Below, one piece after another: positions 1 through 6,964 of a stretch of DNA of 64,000 nt. Within the stretch, counting starts at the first letter, position 1. Every line of letters begins with the position of its first letter. The DNA is taken from the NCBI RefSeq assembly GCF_001952935.1, contig NZ_CP018319.1:4236001-4300000 (forward strand), written 5' to 3'. The notes beneath the pieces were generated by a model. The model was not told where the DNA came from. It did no database searches and was given only the letters and a program-made list of their open reading frames with translations. Both the position numbers and the translations under genes were made by a program. The DNA is from Pseudomonas frederiksbergensis. Its GTDB lineage: Bacteria > Pseudomonadota > Gammaproteobacteria > Pseudomonadales > Pseudomonadaceae.

Positions 1-1
1 C

Positions 2-760
2 GCCATGTTGCCCGGCACACTGGGGTTGATCGGCTGGCTTGGCTGGTCCGCGGCATTGCTGGTGCTGGGCCTGCTGGTGGCGCTGATTGTGCCGCTGGTG
101 AGTATGCTCAAGGACAAACCGCTGCCGGTGTTCGGCCATGAACAAACACTGTCCGAAGCCTTGCACGAGGCCTGTTCCCATTCGGGCTTCTGGCTGCTGG
201 CATTCGGCTTTTTTGTCTGCGGTTTTCAGGTGGTATTCATCGGTGTGCATTTGCCGGCGTATCTGGTGGATCAGCACCTCCCGGCGAGCGTCGGCACGAC
301 GGTGCTGGCGCTGATCGGGCTGTTCAATATATTCGGGACCTACACGGCGGGCTGGCTCGGCGGCCGGATGTCCAAGCCGCGTTTGCTCACCGGCCTGTAT
401 CTGCTGCGCGCAGTGGTGATCGGGTTGTTCCTGTGGGCGCCGGTCACGACGACCACCGCGTACCTGTTCGGCATGGCGATGGGCTTTCTGTGGCTGTCGA
501 CGGTGCCCTTGACCAACGGCACCGTGGCGACCTTGTTCGGCGTGCGAAATCTGTCCATGCTCGGTGGGATTGTTTTCCTGTTTCACCAGCTCGGATCGTT
601 CCTCGGCGGCTGGTTGGGCGGGGTGGTGTACGACCGAACCGGGAGCTACGACTTGATCTGGCAAGTGGCGATTCTCTTGAGCCTGTTGGCCGCCGCCCTG
701 AACTGGCCGGTGCGTGAACAGCCGGTGGCGCGCCTGCAAACACAGATGAGTGCGATATGA
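2..760 (+). CDS. MFS transporter, C-terminal part (5' end outside window)
   Basis: This is the C-terminal half to two-thirds of a major facilitator superfamily permease. The reading frame is open to the window edge, and about 250 residues are present where about 400 are usual, so the ATG at position 5 is probably internal. The sequence is a run of hydrophobic helices with a charged central loop (after the segment SMLKDKPLPVFG). The second half carries the repeat-B helices, with a short motif (AGWLGGRMSKPR) in the place of the MFS G-x-L-(A/S)-D/R loop. The overall look is that of the monocarboxylate/oxalate-formate antiporter-like branch, but the substrate cannot be read from the sequence. The stop codon overlaps the start of the next small ORF (ATGA), which suggests translational coupling. 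Confidence 0.8.
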   Translation, partial: AMLPGTLGLIGWLGWSAALLVLGLLVALIVPLVSMLKDKPLPVFGHEQTLSEALHEACSHSGFWLLAFGFFVCGFQVVFIGVHLPAYLVDQHLPASVGTTVLALIGLFNIFGTYTAGWLGGRMSKPRLLTGLYLLRAVVIGLFLWAPVTTTTAYLFGMAMGFLWLSTVPLTNGTVATLFGVRNLSMLGGIVFLFHQLGSFLGGWLGGVVYDRTGSYDLIWQVAILLSLLAAALNWPVREQPVARLQTQMSAI

Positions 761-879
761 ACAGTCTCTGGCCGCGGATTGCTGTCCTCGCTGTCTGCGC
801 CTTGCTGCTGGCCCTGTCGTGGTGGGGCTGGCATCAGGGCGGGCTGGCGTTGATGCAACTGGGCATGGGTGCTTGCTAG
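757..879 (+). CDS. Small hydrophobic membrane peptide, 40 aa
   Basis: This 40-residue ORF starts at an ATG that overlaps the stop codon of the upstream MFS permease (ATGA). It has a basic N-terminus (MNSLWPR) followed by one hydrophobic segment of about 20 residues, then a Trp-rich stretch (WWGWHQGG) and a C-terminal Cys. The layout fits a single-pass inner-membrane peptide translated by coupling with the permease. I recognise no family. Calling it a gene rests on the overlap and the composition only, so the confidence is moderate. Confidence 0.5.
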   Translation: MNSLWPRIAVLAVCALLLALSWWGWHQGGLALMQLGMGAC

Positions 880-933
880 CAGGATGTGAGGGCGAGTAAC
901 TTCGGTCTTGACGATTCTCAAGGATGCACCGAC

Positions 934-1485
934 ATGTTGAAACGTTGGCTGGCAGTTCCCGCGTTACTGGTAGCGTTTGGTGGATTGGCCCAAGCGGCCG
1001 AATGCCCGGAGCTTTTGCAAGGTTCGTTGCCCAAGCTGCGCGCCAAGGAATCCATCGACCTGTGCCAGCGCTTCGCTGGCAAACCGCTGGTGGTGGTCAA
1101 TACCGCGAGCTTCTGTGGTTTCGCCCCGCAGTTCAAAAGCCTTGAGGCGCTGAATCAGCGCTACAAGGATCAGGGGCTGGAAGTAATCGGTGTTCCGTCC
1201 AACGACTTCAAGCAAGAGTCCAAGGATGGCGAAGAGACTGCCAAGGTCTGCTACGTGAACTACGGCGTGACGTTCACCATGACGGAACCGCAGAAAGTCC
1301 GCGGCAATGACGCGACGCACTTGTTCAAGGTCATCGCCAGGCAGAGCGTCGCGCCGAAGTGGAACTTCTACAAGTACGTGGTCGATCGCCAGGGCAAGGT
1401 GATCGCCAGTTTCTCCAGCCTGACCAAGCCCGATGATCCCGAACTCATCGCGGCGGTGGAGAAGGCATTGGCCTCGCAACCCTGA
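934..1485 (+). CDS. Periplasmic glutathione peroxidase family protein
   Basis: The protein has 183 residues from the ATG at 934, chosen because AGGATG lies 8 bases upstream and the first 22 residues (MLKRWLAVPALLVAFGGLAQAA) form a good signal peptide. The mature part is a thioredoxin-fold glutathione peroxidase. It contains NTASFCGF, where Cys replaces the selenocysteine of animal enzymes, then a region near GVPSNDFKQE that corresponds to the family's F-P-x-NQF motif with Asn-Asp in place of Asn-Gln, and WNFYKYVVDRQG, which supplies the family Trp-Asn pair (W-N-F-x-K-F). Such proteins reduce peroxides, in bacteria usually with thioredoxin rather than glutathione. The export signal points to the periplasm. 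It is monocistronic and followed directly by a strong terminator. Confidence 0.88.
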   Translation: MLKRWLAVPALLVAFGGLAQAAECPELLQGSLPKLRAKESIDLCQRFAGKPLVVVNTASFCGFAPQFKSLEALNQRYKDQGLEVIGVPSNDFKQESKDGEETAKVCYVNYGVTFTMTEPQKVRGNDATHLFKVIARQSVAPKWNFYKYVVDRQGKVIASFSSLTKPDDPELIAAVEKALASQP

Positions 1486-1497
1486 TCGGCGCCCATT

Positions 1498-1535
1498 AAA
1501 AAGCCCCGCCTCTGCACAAGAGAGCGGGGCTTTTT
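1498..1535. terminator. Bidirectional rho-independent terminator
   Basis: A perfect inverted repeat (AAAAAGCCCCGC ... GCGGGGCTTTTT) with a 14-base loop lies between the convergent glutathione peroxidase and fadL-like genes. The T-run on both strands fits a terminator shared by the two genes. Confidence 0.9.
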
Positions 1536-1574
1536 CAATTCAGGCGGCCAGAGATTCAGGCTCGCCGTGAATCA

Positions 1575-2846
1575 TCAGAAGCGGTAGGTTGCGCCAACAC
1601 CGAAGCCGTTCGCATAGTTTTCATACTCTGCGCTGTAGTTCTGACGGCCGTTGCTGTTGTTGACCTTGACCGACTCTTCGCGCAGGTACGAATACGCTAC
1701 GTCGATGGTCAGGTCGTCGGTCGGGCTCCAGCCAGCGCCCAGGCTGAAAATCTTGCGATCGCCAGTCGGAATGCGTGGTGAGCGGTTTTCGTTATTGGTC
1801 GGCGACTGGTCAACCGACAGGCCGGTACGCAGCACCCACTGTTTGTTCAGCTGGTACGAAGCACCGATGGCGTGAGCCCAGGTGTCGTGCCAGTTCTGTT
1901 CTTCGGTGATGGTGCCAAAACCGCGGGCAGCCAGGGCGGCAGGAACGCCTTCGTTATCGACGGAGATCTCTTTCAGGCGGCTCCAGCGAGTCCAGGTGCT
2001 GCCTGCGTAGAGGGTCCACTGGTCGTTCAACTGGTGAGTGACCGAGAAGTCCACCGACTCAGGCGTAGTGATGTCCAGCGAAGCGTCGAACTTCTGGTTC
2101 GGGTTCTGGCCCAGCGCCGCGAGCACGCCGTAGTTGACCTTGGTGTCACCTTCGAGCTTGTACTTCACTTTCGAGTGGTAGGTCAGGCCGAGGCGAGTGC
2201 TTTCGAGGGCTTGAACCATGATGCCGATGTTGTAACCCAGCGCGGTGTCGTCACCCTTGATCTTGACGGTGCCGTCTGCCGCGCGCGGGTTCAGCGACAG
2301 GTTCGATTCCAGTGTACCGTCGATGCGGTTGATGGTCGGACCGAAACCGATCGACACCTTGTCGTTGAAGGCGTAGCTGACAGTTGGCTGGAGAGTCACG
2401 ATGGTGACTTCGCTCTTGCTGCCGAAGTATTTGCCGGCGAAGCCGTTCTCGTAGTCGGTCACCAGGCCGAACGGAGCGTAGACGCCGAAACCGACTGCCC
2501 ACTGGTCATCGATTGGCTTGACGTAGTAACCCATGGGCACGCCCATGAAAGGGACCATGTCACCTTTGTTGGTACCACTATTCGGGCTGGAGCTCGCATC
2601 GCTGATATCAGCGTGCGCGTCGATGAATGCAACACCACCGGTTACTTGTTCGCGCTTGAGGCGAGACATGCCGGCAGGGTTGCCAAAAACTGTGGATGCG
2701 TCGTCGGCAGCTGAAGATCGCCCGGCAAAACCTGTCCCCATCCCGCTGATGCTTTGTTCGTTGAGGGCAAAACCACTGGCGAAGATTTGGGTGGATGCCA
2801 TGGCAACGGCGAGGCTAATGGTGGTTTTGAGCATTACTTTTTTCAT
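1575..2846 (-). CDS. FadL-family outer membrane transport protein
   Basis: This 423-residue protein starts with a signal peptide (MKKVMLKTTISLAVAMASTQIFA). The mature N-terminus is typical of FadL/OmpP1/TodX proteins: SGFALNEQSISGMGTGFAG followed by the family NPAGM motif (FGNPAGMSRLKR), then alternating amphipathic strands up to a C-terminal aromatic residue (GVGATYRF). FadL proteins are 14-stranded outer-membrane barrels whose N-terminal hatch carries long-chain fatty acids or other hydrophobic substrates inward. The exact substrate is not readable. A good ribosome-binding site (AGGAG, 8 bases upstream) fixes the start. It is monocistronic, with a shared terminator downstream. Confidence 0.92.
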   Translation of the reverse strand: MKKVMLKTTISLAVAMASTQIFASGFALNEQSISGMGTGFAGRSSAADDASTVFGNPAGMSRLKREQVTGGVAFIDAHADISDASSSPNSGTNKGDMVPFMGVPMGYYVKPIDDQWAVGFGVYAPFGLVTDYENGFAGKYFGSKSEVTIVTLQPTVSYAFNDKVSIGFGPTINRIDGTLESNLSLNPRAADGTVKIKGDDTALGYNIGIMVQALESTRLGLTYHSKVKYKLEGDTKVNYGVLAALGQNPNQKFDASLDITTPESVDFSVTHQLNDQWTLYAGSTWTRWSRLKEISVDNEGVPAALAARGFGTITEEQNWHDTWAHAIGASYQLNKQWVLRTGLSVDQSPTNNENRSPRIPTGDRKIFSLGAGWSPTDDLTIDVAYSYLREESVKVNNSNGRQNYSAEYENYANGFGVGATYRF

Positions 2847-2991
2847 TATTAGAACTCCTGGTGATCACCGGGGCGAAAATTACCAACATTTTCGTCCCAG
2901 CGCCATAGGCTGTATCGCTTGATTTAGAGCGGTTTTGTAGGACAATCCGACCAAAATCGCAGCAGTTGAGCGATCTTGTGGAAACAGCCGA

Positions 2992-3474
2992 TCAGCAGGC
3001 GACCTGATTCAGCGGTGAAACACAGGTTTGCCAGGCGCAGGTGAAGTCTCTCAGGCGTCCTTGAGGCTGGAAGGTCTGGCGCCAGATGCGCGCCATTCCC
3101 AGTAGGTCGTCTGCTTCGGGGAGGGGGGTGTTCTGTTCTTCTACCAGCAGCCAGGCGATGGCTGTGGCGTAACGCAGGTTGACGGTCAATTCGAGATGCG
3201 GACCACTCAGGAACGCATGTTGGCTGGCTAGGCCGCGAACCAGGCTGGCGCGTTCGGGGTCAAGTGCCAGGTAGTGGTCCCAAAGTGCCTGGTGGCGGGG
3301 TTCGGCGATTCGGTACAAGCCGTGTCCACGGCGGTCATGCAGGGCAGTTCCAAGGGCTGACTGGCTGGCGGCGACGCCCAGCAGCAGGGATTCGGCAGTT
3401 GCGCTATGGCGCCCGAGATAAATCAAGGTCGGGCGGATCACATAACGGCACAGTTCGCTGGCAGCGATACCCAT
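2992..3474 (-). CDS. Uncharacterised 160-aa protein, distant look of a phage lytic-type protein
   Basis: This is a 160-residue soluble protein with no signal peptide or membrane segment. I do not recognise a named family with certainty. Its pattern (YVIRPTLIYLG, then SATAESLLLGVA, then HGLYRIAEPRHQALWDHYL, then NLRYATAIAWLLV) recalls small transglycosylase-like proteins of Pseudomonas phages and tailocins, in which a Glu-Ser-Gly follows the LLLGTA-like turn. Here that Glu is replaced (GVAASQSAL), so if the relation is real the enzyme is probably inactive or re-purposed. That comparison is from memory. Its neighbours are unrelated single genes. Confidence 0.6.
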   Translation of the reverse strand: MGIAASELCRYVIRPTLIYLGRHSATAESLLLGVAASQSALGTALHDRRGHGLYRIAEPRHQALWDHYLALDPERASLVRGLASQHAFLSGPHLELTVNLRYATAIAWLLVEEQNTPLPEADDLLGMARIWRQTFQPQGRLRDFTCAWQTCVSPLNQVAC

Positions 3475-3689
3475 AAAACCCTCGAAACATGAAATGGTCG
3501 GCGATACCTGAAGGCCTTGGCAGCGGTGAATCGACTCAGGCTCGCCGGAAGCGGTTCAAGCCGCTTGAGTTGAAGTGTAGTGTCATATTCGCGCCGTAAA
3601 GGCCTGTTTTTAAAATATTTCCGGCCGCGAGTTATAACCGTTATATCGGTTTGTACTTAGGCGGCAGCGGCGAAAAGAGAAATATCAGG
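3475..3689. other. Intergenic stretch with one dyad
   Basis: There is no gene here. The stretch holds the upstream region of the 160-aa gene and a short inverted repeat AACCG-TTATAT-CGGTT near 3636-3651, inside an A/T-rich patch. The site could be an operator, but nothing identifies the regulator. Confidence 0.3.
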
Positions 3690-3725
3690 CAATAAAAAGC
3701 CCCGCTTTTTAAGCGAGGCTTTTGA
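3690..3725 (-). terminator. Rho-independent terminator of the 76-aa gene
   Basis: The stem AGCCCCGCTT / AAGCGAGGCT is followed on the minus strand by TTTTTATT. It lies just past the end of the leftward gene at 3748. Confidence 0.8.
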
Positions 3726-3747
3726 GGTTTTCAGTCTTTCTGGCGTA

Positions 3748-3978
3748 TCAGGCAACCAGTGCCTGACGGGTACGCTCGATCACGGCCTGCAGCGGCTCGG
3801 CGCTGGAGTATTGATCGGGGTACAGGCGTTCGCTGTGACGAGCGATGCCGTGTTCGTTGACCAGAGTGAAGCTGAAGCAGCCTTTGCGAGCAGCCATGAT
3901 CAGGCAGTTCATTGGTGCAAAAGCGTTGGTTAGGGTGCGAATGGCATCCTGGGTGTGGATTTGAGTAGACATAGTCAT
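3748..3978 (-). CDS. Conserved-looking hypothetical protein, 76 aa
   Basis: This small soluble protein begins MTMSTQIHTQ. The ATG is preceded by AGGAA at a spacing of 6 to 7 bases, and a terminator follows the gene, so it looks like a real single-gene transcript. The body (NCLIMAARKGCFSFTLVNEHGIARHSERLYP) resembles a small alpha/beta protein with a Tyr/Pro-containing loop and a C-terminal helix (AVIERTRQAL). I recognise no family or motif. An alternative start is the ATG two codons downstream. Confidence 0.65.
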   Translation of the reverse strand: MTMSTQIHTQDAIRTLTNAFAPMNCLIMAARKGCFSFTLVNEHGIARHSERLYPDQYSSAEPLQAVIERTRQALVA

Positions 3979-4971
3979 TGGGTGTTCCTACAAGCGACAC
4001 GGATAAGAACCGTGCAAAGTTAAAACGTTCCAGTGACGACGACCACCATTGGTCGAACGAAGAACCCGACTGGAACAAAGCAGCCAGTTTGAAGCGCTGA
4101 TAAATTGGCGCGCTTGGGCTGGCAGGTAGGTACTTAGGAGGGCAGGCAACACATCAAGGGCAAAGGTTCTGGGCCCGGGGTGAAGATCCTGATCAATTTG
4201 CAGGTTGGTTCGGTCAGAGTAAGTGAGCTTCGCAACACCCTTTGCTTTCGATTCAAAGGCAGTGTTGACGCAAGGTTTACCTGGAAACCATCGAGGTGGT
4301 CGATCCCGCTTTGTCGGTAGAGGCTTCCGTTGGGAAGGCTGACCGGGGGGATTTGTTCGACCAGAATTGACTTTCAGCTTGGTACTAACGCCGCGGATAC
4401 TAACGGATTGAATGGCTCAAGGGAAGCGTGTTGGCAAAAAAGTTCTTTGAACGCCCCCATTCAACGTTCGGATTGGCGCTCGGACAAGGCTCTTGAATCG
4501 TTGACGCGCCCTGTAATAGCACAAATTCCGACCATTGGTAGTCACGGCTCATCGGCCCAGGACCAGTCTGGATCATGGGTTTGCCGAGGTTTATCCCCAG
4601 GCGCAGGCAAAAAATGCGCCGAAAAAGCGCATCGATATAACTGCCTCGAAGGGACTTGTGCACATAAGTTGCGAAGAGTGTCACGCCGCTGTCATCTTCC
4701 CTTCAAACGCAGTGGGTGCCTGTAACCAAAATTTAAGTCAATGAAAAACATCGCTTTTTTTTACTGGTGAAAAAATCGTCAGTTTGACTGCGAGCCCCAT
4801 TCCACAGGGCTTTGCGAGAGTTCAAGGGCGGTTGTCCACTGAGTTATCCACAGCTTCTGTGGATTGTCCCGAGCGCTTGCTCTAGGACGGGCGTGCCGGG
4901 TTTTTTTGGGCTTTACCTGTAAGAAAAAAAGAGTAGAGTGGCGCGCCTTCCGATCTGCCCCACAGTGCTTT
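3979..4971. other. About 1 kb without a supportable gene; DnaA-box-like sites near its end
   Basis: Several open frames occur between 4330 and 4744, but they overlap one another on both strands and their translations are rich in Arg, Ser and Cys without recognisable domains. No good ribosome-binding sites are visible. The final 180 bases, before the Sel1-like gene, hold the DnaA-box-like cluster listed separately and an A-rich stretch. Confidence 0.5.
4833..4867. promoter_or_regulatory. Cluster of DnaA-box-like 9-mers
   Basis: A perfect consensus box TTATCCACA (4845-4853) is followed after 5 bases by an inverted near-match TGTGGATTG (4859-4867, CAATCCACA on the other strand). A TTGTCCACT variant precedes it (4833-4841). 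The boxes lie about 105 bases upstream of the Sel1-like/rmuC genes. DnaA binding is inferred from the consensus only. Confidence 0.4.
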
Positions 4972-5295
4972 ATGAAGTTTCGCTCAGTATCAGTCTCTGC
5001 AACCTCCACACCTCCCGGCATCACCCCGCCTAAACGCTTTTCGATGCGTGTGGCCGAGTGGCTGCTGGACAGCCCGCGCCTGGGCGAAAACCCCAACGTC
5101 AAACACCTCGCCGGACGTTTGCTCAAGCAGCCAGCCCGTGAGGGAGTGGTGGCTGCGCAAAGCCGTCTCGGTCTGCTGATGTGCCGTGAATGCGGGAATG
5201 CCCGGGATCGCCGTATCGGCCAGGATCTTCTACGTTCGGCCGCGCGGGCAGGGGATCGACGCGCCCAGCAGGAACTGGGGCTGATCGAAGACTGA
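4972..5295 (+). CDS. Sel1-repeat-like small protein, 107 aa
   Basis: The ATG at 4972 (MKFRSVSVSAT) gives 107 residues; upstream in-frame starts would add a Cys/Arg-rich segment that does not look like protein. The C-terminal half reads as one to two helical SEL1/TPR-like units: VVAAQSRLGLLMC, then RIGQDLLRSAARAGDRRAQQELGLI, with the Ala-Gly-Asp spacing typical of Sel1 repeats. Such proteins act as scaffolds; no partner can be named. It lies 61 bases upstream of rmuC on the same strand and is probably cotranscribed with it. Confidence 0.75.
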   Translation: MKFRSVSVSATSTPPGITPPKRFSMRVAEWLLDSPRLGENPNVKHLAGRLLKQPAREGVVAAQSRLGLLMCRECGNARDRRIGQDLLRSAARAGDRRAQQELGLIED

Positions 5296-5356
5296 GCTGT
5301 CCAAGACCTGACGCCTTGGTTAACCTTCAAGCTTTATTTCATTGGCAGGAGTGGCT

Positions 5357-6835
5357 ATGGCTATGGACTTGACCAGCGCATTGCTCGGTCTGGCGGGCGC
5401 TGCGCTGCCGTTACTGGTACTGGCCTGGCAACTTCAGCGGCGAGCGAGTGCCACGCAGTCAGAGGCTGCGCTGCTGGAAGAGCGTCTGGCCATGGCCCTA
5501 CTGGCTCAAGATGGATTGAACGCCCAACTCGAAGCCTGTCGCGATGAAATCGGTGATCTGGGCCAGGCCAACGCTGCCAAACAAGCAGATCTGGCCGCCG
5601 TACGCCGTGAAGTCGAACTGCTGCAGATCGAACGTGACGACGCACGCGACGCCGCCCATGCCTGGAATCTGGAACGCGCCGGCAAAGAGGCTGAGTTGCG
5701 CCGTCTGGCCGCCCAGGCCGCTTCGCTCAACGCTGAGCTGCGCGAGCAGCAGGAAAGCCATCAGCAACGCCTCAATGACCTGCAGGGCTCGCGAGACGAG
5801 CTGCGAGCGCAGTTCGCGGAGCTGGCTGGCAAGATCTTCGACGAACGCGAGCAGCGCTTTGCCGAAACCAGTCAACAACGCCTCGGTCAGTTGCTCGATC
5901 CGTTGAAGGAACGCATCCAGTCCTTCGAAAAACGTGTCGAAGAAAGTTATCAGGCAGAAGCCCGCGAACGTTTTTCCCTGGCCAAGGAACTGGAGCGGCT
6001 GCAACAGCTGAACCTGCGCCTGAGCGACGAAGCCACTAACCTGACCCGCGCCTTGAAAGGGCAGAAAACCCAAGGCAACTGGGGTGAGCTGATTCTTGAG
6101 CGAGTGCTTGAACACGCGGGGCTGGAGAAGGGGCGCGAGTATCAGACCCAGGTCAACCTCAAGGGGCCGGACGGTGAGCGTTTCCAGCCGGACGTGATCA
6201 TTTATCTGCCGGGCGACAAGCAGGTGGTGGTCGACTCCAAGGTCAGCCTCACGGCCTATCAGCAATACGTCGCGGCCGAAGACGATGCCATTGGCCAGAT
6301 CGCCATCAAGCAACACGTGCTGTCCTTGCGCACTCACGTCAAAGGGCTGGCCGGCAAGGATTACAAGCGTCTCGATGGATTGCACAGCCTGGATTTCGTC
6401 CTGCTCTTCGTACCGATCGAAGCGGCGTTTTCCGCCGCGTTGCAGGCTGAACCGACACTGTTTCAGGAGGCCTTCGATCGCAACATCGTGATCGTCAGCC
6501 CGACCACGTTGCTGGCGACCCTGCGCGTGATCGACAGCCTGTGGAAGCAGGAGCGCCAGAGCCAGAACGCTCGGGAAATCGCCGAGCGGGCCGGGTGGCT
6601 GTACGACAAGTTCGTGTTATTCATCCAGGATCTGGATGAAGTCGGCAATCGCTTACAGCAGCTGGATAAAGCCTACAGCTCGGCGCGCAATAAGCTGACA
6701 GAAGGCCGCGGCAATCTCGTCAGCCGCGCCGAGCAACTCAAGTTGCTTGGCGCGCGGGCGAGCAAGAGCCTGCCGGCAGACTTGCTGGAACGGGCGATGA
6801 CCGATGTGGATGGGTTGGCCGAATTGCCGGAGTAA
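5357..6835 (+). CDS. rmuC: DNA recombination protein RmuC
   Basis: This protein has about 492 residues from the ATG at 5357, which has AGGAG 5 bases upstream; a TTG at 5342 and an ATG at 5363 are alternatives. An N-terminal hydrophobic helix (LTSALLGLAGAALPLLVLAWQL) is followed by a long coiled coil to about residue 230. The RmuC domain then begins at about GNWGELILERVLEHAGLEKG and contains PDVIIYLPGDKQVVVDSKVSL, the conserved nuclease-like core with D...DSK, and LDFVLLFVPIEAAFSAAL. RmuC limits inversions at short inverted repeats in E. coli and resembles a membrane-anchored endonuclease-fold protein. It ends just before a palindromic repeat. Confidence 0.93.
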   Translation: MAMDLTSALLGLAGAALPLLVLAWQLQRRASATQSEAALLEERLAMALLAQDGLNAQLEACRDEIGDLGQANAAKQADLAAVRREVELLQIERDDARDAAHAWNLERAGKEAELRRLAAQAASLNAELREQQESHQQRLNDLQGSRDELRAQFAELAGKIFDEREQRFAETSQQRLGQLLDPLKERIQSFEKRVEESYQAEARERFSLAKELERLQQLNLRLSDEATNLTRALKGQKTQGNWGELILERVLEHAGLEKGREYQTQVNLKGPDGERFQPDVIIYLPGDKQVVVDSKVSLTAYQQYVAAEDDAIGQIAIKQHVLSLRTHVKGLAGKDYKRLDGLHSLDFVLLFVPIEAAFSAALQAEPTLFQEAFDRNIVIVSPTTLLATLRVIDSLWKQERQSQNAREIAERAGWLYDKFVLFIQDLDEVGNRLQQLDKAYSSARNKLTEGRGNLVSRAEQLKLLGARASKSLPADLLERAMTDVDGLAELPE

Positions 6836-6837
6836 AT

Positions 6838-6950
6838 GATCGTTCCCACGCTCTGCGTGGGAATGTATCCAGTGACGCTCTGCGTCACAGCTACCGAAGC
6901 GGACGCGGAGCGTCCGTGGCTGCATTCCCACGCAGAGCGTGGGAACGATC
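6838..6950. repeat. Pseudomonas long palindromic intergenic repeat
   Basis: Outer arms 6838-6865 and 6923-6950 are near-perfect reverse complements (core GATCGTTCCCACGC ... GCGTGGGAACGATC). Inside are two smaller hairpins built from the same CTCTGCGT/GGAGCGTC theme (6872-6888 and 6901-6915). It separates the convergent rmuC and hybrid kinase genes. This family is scattered through fluorescens-group genomes. Confidence 0.85.
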
Positions 6951-6964
6951 TGAAACCTGCCGCG

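Noticed and set aside
4330..4744. Overlapping ORFs of 69 to 131 codons in the 1-kb gap
   Set aside because: They conflict with one another, lack ribosome-binding sites and have no protein-like composition.
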